Source: Nanobdellati archaeon (GTDB taxonomy: Archaea > Nanobdellota > Nanobdellia > Woesearchaeales > JAADFO01). Taken from it: a DNA stretch of 38,893 nucleotides. A model generated the notes under the pieces. It was not told the origin of the DNA. It did not search any database and was given only the letters and a program-made list of their open reading frames with translations. The position numbers and the translations under genes are program-made. Below are positions 33,159 through 38,893 of the stretch, one piece after another; positions within the stretch are counted from its first letter, which is position 1, and each line of letters starts with the position of its first letter. Location of the stretch: assembly GCA_013152815.1 (NCBI GenBank), contig JAADFO010000026.1, positions 1 to 38,893 on the forward strand. Reading direction: 5' to 3'.

Positions 33159-35894
33159 TCACTCTTTGCCCGCCTCTTTCGCTTCCCGGACGCCTTTGAT
33201 GATGCTTCCGTGGATCCTCTTTATCTGCTGATAGATCCCGGTCTTGTCTCTTTCGCTGAGCACGTGATAGACTCCCAGCAGCTCCTTATATGCTTCGGCC
33301 GCCTGCTGTATCTTCCCTGCCCGCAACGCCCGTCTCACTTTTCCGAGGAGCATGTTGGCGTTTCCTTTGGTTATCGTGCTGGAAAGGGTCCCCTGCTGTT
33401 CTGCCATGGTGCTGACCAGCTGCTTCGCTTCTCCGAGGATTCTTTCCAGGTGTTCCTGGGCAAGGCCCTCTTCAGAGAAGCGGAGGGTCTCCAGCAGCCT
33501 GAAGAAGCGCTGGATCTTCTGGGCGAGCGCCCCCGGAACCCTGTGGTTCTCCAATTCTTTCCCGAGCTCATCAGGGGTGAAAGCATAGTCGATACCGAGC
33601 ATCAAGGAGACGTATTCCCTCATCTCGGTGACCAGCTGTTCGATGGTCTCGTGGGAGGTGACTGCGGTGATGTGGTCATGGAGCGTTTCGAGCTTGCTGA
33701 AGACAGACTCCACAATATCCTCCGGCTTCCTCGCTTTTGGGGTCATGAGATAATGGACATAGCTCTCGACTTTGTAGGTCGCCCAGCCGTATCCCTGCCG
33801 GAGTTTCTTCCTGGCGATGAAGAGGAGTATCGGCAGCAGCAGGAGAGCGAGGATGGCCCACATGCCCGGGCCACTGCTTCCGAACGGTGCCTCAAGGAAC
33901 GGCCTTTCTGAACACGCTTGGCATGGTCCGCCGCAGTCGATTCCGGTCTCTTCCTGGTTCTGTATGCCGTCTTCGCAGGTGGGGCACGCTTGGCATGGTC
34001 CGCCGCAGTCGATTCCGGTCTCTTCCTGGTTCTGTATGCCATCTGTGCAGCTTGGGCATATGTCGGGGCATGGTCCGCCGCAGTCGATTCCGGTCTCTTC
34101 CTGGTTCTGTATGCCGTCTTCGCAGGTGGGGCAGGGTCCGCAGTGTCCGCCGCAGTCGACGCCGGTCTCCCGCCCGTTCTTGATGTGGTCATAACAGGTG
34201 GGTATGTACGTGCAGTTCTTCTGCGTCGGTGGTTTGTTCACGTCGGTCTGGCAGTCGGTGAGATCGACGCAGGAACGGCTCTTGCTTCCTGAAGGAAAAC
34301 AGTCTGTCCAGTCCTGACAGACCCAATACTCCTCGCATCTGCTGTGGGGTACGCTTCCTCCTCCTGCTCCTCCTCCTGCTCCCTGGGTGGGTTCTGGTTC
34401 ATCTACTGCCTGGACGGTCAGATAGATCAGGTTGGTGGGCGCCGAGTCACCGCTCGGGTCGACGGCAGAATAGATGATGTTCCTGTTGCCGTTGAAATCC
34501 TTCTCAGGCGTGAGGGTGACGACATGGGTGGTGGCGTCGATCTGCACACCGATATTGGCCACCAGCGTCGAATTATAGGTGAGGTTGTCTCCGTCGGGGT
34601 CCATGAAATAGTTGTCCAGGTCCCGCCCGGTGAGGACCGTATCCTCCGGCCAGGTCTCGTTGGGAAGCGTATGGATGAGCACCGGCCGCCGGTTGGTGAT
34701 GGTCACGTTGTCGATGGCACTGATGGAATAGTAATCGCTGCGGTTACAGGTCACGTTCCAGAGATAGGTTCCCGGTCGGGGGATGATGGTCGTATAGGTA
34801 AAAGCTGAGGCGTTCGGGTCGTAGGTCATGTTCTTCTCGATGACGATGTCATGGGGGCCGTAGAGACGTTCCACACAGCTGCCGTCCGTGATGTCTGTCT
34901 CGTTGCCATAGTGGTAATCTGCATAGAAGGTCACGTTCTGGACATTGTAACGGGTGTAGGTGTCCGTGGTGTCGCTCAGGTCTATGTACGCGCTGTCCAG
35001 GACGTAATAATCGGTGAAATGGGCGACGATGACGGTCACGTTTCCGGAACTGTTGACATTTCCGTTATAGGCGGGTGCATCACAGATGTTGGCGGGGCAC
35101 GGCTTTCCCGAGGTGAACATCTTCGGCTGTCTCATGGTCAGGTTGTAGAAGGTCAATGTTGCCCATTTGCTCAGACGGGGAAGCCGGGTCTCGTTGAGAT
35201 AGATGAAAGCATGGGCGATGGTGATATGGCTGTCCAGGTCATAGGTGTTCACGTTGCTCTGGGTGGTGTCGTATCGGATGAGGCCGCGGTCCGGTATGCC
35301 CAGGCGAAGGTCGGTGATGTTATCCCAGCAGGCGAAGAGAGACAGGTTGGTGGAAAGGCTGTTCTTGAACTGCTCCCATGAGGGTTCGATGCAATCGCTG
35401 ATCAGCATGTTTGCCAGGATGTCGGTGCCGCTGTTGCTGCAGCCCGTCTGGTCGTCGACGGTGAACAGGATGCTGTAGTTGCCGAGATCGCCGACAGTCG
35501 GGTTGATGTCCACCCATCCTGATCGGTTCACGTCAAAGAGGGTCGTGTTGTCGTAGTAGGCCAGAGGATTCCCCTCGGGATCTGTCGCATTGATGAAACA
35601 GCTGATGTTCTCTGTATAGAGATAGGTGCCGCTGCAGTTCTCGCTCCCTGTCGGAGGGTGGTTGACGCAGAGGGACACGTCTCCGGTGGCAAGTCCTGTG
35701 GGCGTCCCCTTTATGGGTTCGCTGAAGGTGATGAGATAATAGTTGGTGCTGGTGGAGATGAGGATGAGCAGCAGTGCCAGGGTGGCGATGATGTTGTTGG
35801 AGAGCCTTCGCGCTATCTTTTTCTGCTTCTCTTTCTTCGGTCTTTTCAGCGCCTTCAACGGGCGCATCGTGTGTTGATTATCAACTTCCTTCAT
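33159..35894 (-). CDS. Surface protein: N-terminal TM, Ig/cadherin-like region, TSP1-like and tandem Cys repeats, TM, cytoplasmic helical tail
   Basis: SRCEEYWVCQDWTDCFPSGSKSRSCVDLTDC; repeats CxDGIQNQEETGIDCGGPC; TM MWAILALLLLPILLFIARKK. Start may be internal MRPLKALKRPK (35864). Confidence 0.88.
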   Translation of the reverse strand: MKEVDNQHTMRPLKALKRPKKEKQKKIARRLSNNIIATLALLLILISTSTNYYLITFSEPIKGTPTGLATGDVSLCVNHPPTGSENCSGTYLYTENISCFINATDPEGNPLAYYDNTTLFDVNRSGWVDINPTVGDLGNYSILFTVDDQTGCSNSGTDILANMLISDCIEPSWEQFKNSLSTNLSLFACWDNITDLRLGIPDRGLIRYDTTQSNVNTYDLDSHITIAHAFIYLNETRLPRLSKWATLTFYNLTMRQPKMFTSGKPCPANICDAPAYNGNVNSSGNVTVIVAHFTDYYVLDSAYIDLSDTTDTYTRYNVQNVTFYADYHYGNETDITDGSCVERLYGPHDIVIEKNMTYDPNASAFTYTTIIPRPGTYLWNVTCNRSDYYSISAIDNVTITNRRPVLIHTLPNETWPEDTVLTGRDLDNYFMDPDGDNLTYNSTLVANIGVQIDATTHVVTLTPEKDFNGNRNIIYSAVDPSGDSAPTNLIYLTVQAVDEPEPTQGAGGGAGGGSVPHSRCEEYWVCQDWTDCFPSGSKSRSCVDLTDCQTDVNKPPTQKNCTYIPTCYDHIKNGRETGVDCGGHCGPCPTCEDGIQNQEETGIDCGGPCPDICPSCTDGIQNQEETGIDCGGPCQACPTCEDGIQNQEETGIDCGGPCQACSERPFLEAPFGSSGPGMWAILALLLLPILLFIARKKLRQGYGWATYKVESYVHYLMTPKARKPEDIVESVFSKLETLHDHITAVTSHETIEQLVTEMREYVSLMLGIDYAFTPDELGKELENHRVPGALAQKIQRFFRLLETLRFSEEGLAQEHLERILGEAKQLVSTMAEQQGTLSSTITKGNANMLLGKVRRALRAGKIQQAAEAYKELLGVYHVLSERDKTGIYQQIKRIHGSIIKGVREAKEAGKE
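33911..34200 (-). repeat. Four tandem 72-75-bp repeats encoding Cys-rich CxDGIQNQEETGIDCGGPC units
   Basis: gcatggtccgccgcagtcgattccggtctcttcctggttctgtatgcc at about 33921, 33993 and 34068; diverged copy at about 34140. Confidence 0.92.
35873..35885. promoter_or_regulatory. 13-bp palindrome GTTGATTATCAAC near the surface-protein start
   Basis: Perfect dyad GTTGAT-T-ATCAAC; second partial copy GTTGATTATCCAC at 35911-35923. Confidence 0.5.
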
Positions 35895-35915
35895 CTTATT
35901 GCTCTTTGCTGTTGA

Positions 35916-36434
35916 TTATCCACGTTCATTTCTTTCCTCTTCTTTTCTCTGGTTCCTTTCTTCCGGAAGGTATGTGAGGAACATCCTGGTCTTGACCTTC
36001 CAGGCGTCGAAGAAGGAATTCATCTCAGAGATGTTTCTTACAGGGACCATCAATGCGTTGCGTCCGACCATCCTGGCTCCGAGCTTCTGGAGGGCTCCTT
36101 CTTGGCTGTTCCTGCCTCTGAGTGCGTAGCCGAAGCGGGTCTTCTGGACGTGGTCCAGCCCATCAAGGGCATAGGTGAGAGCCATGGTCGGCACCAGACC
36201 GAGGGCTTTGCCATAGTCCCTCTTGCGAAGCACAGATGTGCTGTCGCAGAAGAGCCTGACCAGCTCTCCGCTGTCCATGAGCTGCTCCAGCGTGATTACG
36301 TGGCGATATCGTTTCCTGAGCCTGTTCAGGGCTGTTGGATCGGGGGTGTTCCGCAGGACAAGCCACTCCTGATTATCGAGAAGAAGAAGATCATACACCT
36401 CTTTTGCATCCAAGTAGGGAAATAACTCGCCCAT
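35916..36434 (-). CDS. Conserved-looking protein of unknown function
   Basis: MGELFPYLDAKEVYDLLLLDNQEWLVLRNTPDPTALNRLRKRYRHVITLEQLMDSGELVRLF...; clear TATA box upstream. Confidence 0.7.
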   Translation of the reverse strand: MGELFPYLDAKEVYDLLLLDNQEWLVLRNTPDPTALNRLRKRYRHVITLEQLMDSGELVRLFCDSTSVLRKRDYGKALGLVPTMALTYALDGLDHVQKTRFGYALRGRNSQEGALQKLGARMVGRNALMVPVRNISEMNSFFDAWKVKTRMFLTYLPEERNQRKEEERNERG

Positions 36435-36442
36435 GTGGTTTA

Positions 36443-36488
36443 TTATCAACAAGCAGGCTTTTTATAGCTTTTGTTGTTGCTTATCAAC
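36443..36488 (-). promoter_or_regulatory. Promoter of the 35916-36434 gene: TATA box flanked by two GTTGATAA half-sites
   Basis: TTATCAAC at 36443-36450 and 36481-36488 (plus strand) bracketing minus-strand GCTATAAAAAGCC. Confidence 0.5.
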
Positions 36489-36692
36489 ACTCCCTCTTCT
36501 TTTTTTTCTTTTTTTTTCTTTCGGGACGCTCGCCTGTTCTCTTCGCTTCCTTTCCTTCTGATGCATTCACCGTTCTCTGCAGGGCTTGTCTGTCCGTCTG
36601 TGCGACCCTGTATCTAAAACTATAAAAGACACCGGTCCCTGCTCCATCACCAGTGTTCAGTGCCCCTGTGTTTGTTATCTGGAGGGAATTCA

Positions 36693-37706
36693 ATGATTCA
36701 GATGCCGTTCGAAAAGATTGTGGAGAAGATTACGCAGGCCGCAGGGCTTTCTGCTGAAGAGATACAAGCCAAGATCACCGAGAAGATGACCCAACTCTCC
36801 GGGCTCATCTCCAAAGAGGGCGCTGCTCACATCATCGCCAATGAACTGGGGGTCAAGCTCTTCGATCTTTCCAAGAAGGTCGCCATCGGGGATCTCCTTC
36901 CGGGCATGCGTGACCTGAAGGTGGCAGGAAAAGTCGTCCAGGTCTTCGAGATCCGGGAGTTCCAGACAGGTGAACGGAAAGGCAAAGTCGGGACATTCGT
37001 GCTTGGAGATCCGACTGGCCAGATGCGGGTCGTGCTCTGGAATGACATGGCAGACAATCTCGAGAAGCTGGTTCCGGGCATGGTGGTGCGTCTTGAAAAT
37101 GTTGTGGTGCGGGACAACCAGAGCAGGACCGAGATCCATCTCAACGATAAGTCAAAGATCCTCCTTGATCCCGAAGGGGAGGTTGTGGGGGACGTTGCTG
37201 CGGTGCAAAAACCCGCGGTCCTGCAGAAGAAGATCAAAGACCTGGCCGAGGCAGATAGCAATGTCTCGTTGCTTGGTACGGTCGTCCAGATATTCGATCC
37301 CCGTTTTTTCGACAGAAACCGGAAAAAACAGGAGACCGATCCTGCTTCCAACCCCCCTGACTGGTCCTATGTCCTCAATGTCTTCCTTGACGACGGTTCT
37401 GACAATATCCGTGTCGTCTGCTTTGGGGATGCGGTCGAGACGCTCACCAAGAAAAGTCGTCAGGAGTTGATGGCCATGAAGGATGATCCCGGCGCCTTTG
37501 AACCGATAAAGACCGAGCTCCTGGGGCAGATCGTCCGCTTCCAGGGGAGGGTGACCAAGAACAAGATGTTCGACCGGCTCGAGTTCATCGCCAACCAGGT
37601 CGAACGCGACCTCGACCCTGAGAAGGAGTTGGCTGTCCTCGAAAAGGAACAGCAGCCCGTTCCTGCGGCTTCCGCTCCTGTTGGCGGTGACCGACAGGAT
37701 GCCTGA
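36693..37706 (+). CDS. Replication protein A-like OB-fold ssDNA-binding protein
   Basis: DLLPGMRDLKVAGKVVQVFEIREFQTGERKGKVGTFVLGDPTGQMRVVLWNDMAD...; second OB VSLLGTVVQIFDPRFF...LNVFLDDGSDNIRVVCFGDAVETL. Confidence 0.9.
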   Translation: MIQMPFEKIVEKITQAAGLSAEEIQAKITEKMTQLSGLISKEGAAHIIANELGVKLFDLSKKVAIGDLLPGMRDLKVAGKVVQVFEIREFQTGERKGKVGTFVLGDPTGQMRVVLWNDMADNLEKLVPGMVVRLENVVVRDNQSRTEIHLNDKSKILLDPEGEVVGDVAAVQKPAVLQKKIKDLAEADSNVSLLGTVVQIFDPRFFDRNRKKQETDPASNPPDWSYVLNVFLDDGSDNIRVVCFGDAVETLTKKSRQELMAMKDDPGAFEPIKTELLGQIVRFQGRVTKNKMFDRLEFIANQVERDLDPEKELAVLEKEQQPVPAASAPVGGDRQDA

Positions 37707-38176
37707 TGCGATTCATGAACCATTTCCTGTTCTCTTTGCTCCTTTCACTCGCGGGTCTGATCCTGTTCCGGCCATCCTGGCCTCTCTTGTACCTTTTTTT
37801 GGGGCTTGTTTCCGGGCTCTTGCCTGATATTGACGAATCCCGTTCCTTTCTGGGCAGAAAGATAAGGCCGGTGGGCTGGTTGCTCAAGCATCGTGGCATC
37901 ACCCACAGCGCGCTTCCTGTGTTCTTTTTGGGATTCGGCATCTGGCTGGTCACCAAGGATTTTGTATTTGTCTATATGGTGGCTGTCCCCTATTCAGGTC
38001 ATCTCCTTCTGGACAGCTTTACCAAGGCAGGAATCAAACCCCTCTTGCCCTTTTCAAGACGCTCTGTCCACGGGCCCTTCAGGACAGGAGGTCTGTTCGA
38101 CAGGATGCTTCAGTTTTTTTGGCTTTTTATCATCGCGTTTCTTATGGTGTGGGCTATTCAGCTTTTTCTTCCATAA
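37706..38176 (+). CDS. YdjM/DUF457-like membrane-bound metal-dependent hydrolase
   Basis: GLVSGLLPDIDESRSFLGRK, LKHRGITHSALPVFFLGFG, SGHLLLDSFTKAGIKPLLPFSRR. Confidence 0.88.
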   Translation: MRFMNHFLFSLLLSLAGLILFRPSWPLLYLFLGLVSGLLPDIDESRSFLGRKIRPVGWLLKHRGITHSALPVFFLGFGIWLVTKDFVFVYMVAVPYSGHLLLDSFTKAGIKPLLPFSRRSVHGPFRTGGLFDRMLQFFWLFIIAFLMVWAIQLFLP

Positions 38177-38261
38177 CCTTCTTAAAGCGGTGCCTATTCT
38201 GCACATCTTGTTTGGAATTGATTAGAGACCTATCTTAAATTGCTGATGAGGTGGTTTTACC

Positions 38262-38893
38262 ATGGACGATGAGCAGTGTAAGGGTTGTTGCAGACCGAGA
38301 GCGAGAGTTGGTGATGTTGTCGAGAATTTCAAGCTTGAAGCCTACCATGGCGATGAGACCAGGCTGGTGTCGCTTTCTGACTATAAGGGCAAATGGGTCG
38401 TCCTGCTGTTCTATCCGGCAGACTTCACCTTTGTCTGTCCTACCGAATTGTCTGAGGCCGCCGACATGTATGAGCAGTTCCAGAAGGAGAACGCAGAGAT
38501 CCTGTCTGTCTCTACCGACACGGTCTTTGCGCATAAGGCCTGGCACGACACATCTGATACCATCAAGAAGATAAAGTATCCGATGCTTGCCGATCCCAAC
38601 GGCAGGCTGTGCAGGTACTTCGGGACATACATCAAGGGAAGGATGCACGATGTGCAGGAACCCCCTGTCGAAGACCAGGGCCTTTCCTTGAGGGGGACGT
38701 TCATCATCGATCCGAAGGGTGTCTTGAAGAGCGCGGACATCCACGACAATTCCATCGGCAGGAACGCGAAAGAGATCCTCCGCAAGCTGCAGGCAGCGAA
38801 GTTCACAGAAGAGCATCAGGGAATGGTCTGTCCAGCTTCGTGGACTCCCGGCGGCGAGACACTCAAGCCGGGGCTTGACCTGGTCGGAAAGAT
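38262..38893 (+). CDS. Peroxiredoxin (AhpC/TSA, 2-Cys type), 3' end truncated by the window
   Basis: MDDEQCKGCCRPRARVGDVVENFKLEAYHGDETRLVSLSDYKGKWVVLLFYPADFTFVCPTELSE...EHQGMVCPASWTPGGETLKPGLDLVGK; open at the window end. Confidence 0.95.
   Translation, partial: MDDEQCKGCCRPRARVGDVVENFKLEAYHGDETRLVSLSDYKGKWVVLLFYPADFTFVCPTELSEAADMYEQFQKENAEILSVSTDTVFAHKAWHDTSDTIKKIKYPMLADPNGRLCRYFGTYIKGRMHDVQEPPVEDQGLSLRGTFIIDPKGVLKSADIHDNSIGRNAKEILRKLQAAKFTEEHQGMVCPASWTPGGETLKPGLDLVGK

Noticed and set aside
33911-34200. Regularly spaced repeats, CRISPR-like at first glance
   Set aside because: Repeat and spacer both in frame and encode Cys-rich protein repeats; unit 72-75 bp and contiguous, no unique spacers, no cas genes.
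36490-36530. T-rich run (tcttttttttctttttttttcttt) as a terminator
   Set aside because: Lies between divergent promoters, with no plus-strand gene ending there; function unclear, so not annotated.
1-38893. rRNA, tRNA, transposase or integrase
   Set aside because: None recognised by eye; a tRNAscan-SE/Infernal run would be needed to be certain.

Overview
Archaeal chromosomal window (TATA-box promoters, PCNA, Orc1/Cdc6, both PolD subunits, histone, Hjc, aIF2-beta, RPA). Lineage is inferred only; the style suggests a DPANN-like or euryarchaeal genome. There are three blocks. (1) About 1-11.1 kb, minus strand: a run of short, mostly single-TM-anchored, Cys-rich envelope genes that is my best candidate for an undescribed system. 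Four members look like peptidoglycan-hydrolase-family proteins on prepilin-like N-termini: a canonical GH23/SLT lytic transglycosylase, a canonical M15/VanY-like carboxypeptidase, a divergent Amidase_3-like protein, and an SLT-like protein that has lost its catalytic Glu. The transglycosylase and carboxypeptidase share the same otherwise unknown Cys-rich ectodomain. They sit with several Cys-rich mini-pilin-like proteins, tiny TM peptides missed by the ORF track, and a protein with a Gly/Ala-rich hydrophobic hairpin. (2) About 11.3-28 kb: a replication island with a probable replication origin (19.65-20.64 kb), where two inverted ORB-like boxes flank an AT-rich DUE and a homopurine tract directly upstream of cdc6-polB-polC. 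(3) About 28-36.5 kb: a 276-aa helical protein and two large surface proteins (a cadherin-like repeat stalk and a Cys-repeat protein). One surface protein carries a cytoplasmic module also seen in the 276-aa protein. The block also contains a possible GTTGATnATCAAC regulon. No rRNA, tRNA, CRISPR array or transposon was recognised. All family calls come from reading translations by eye; no searches were run.
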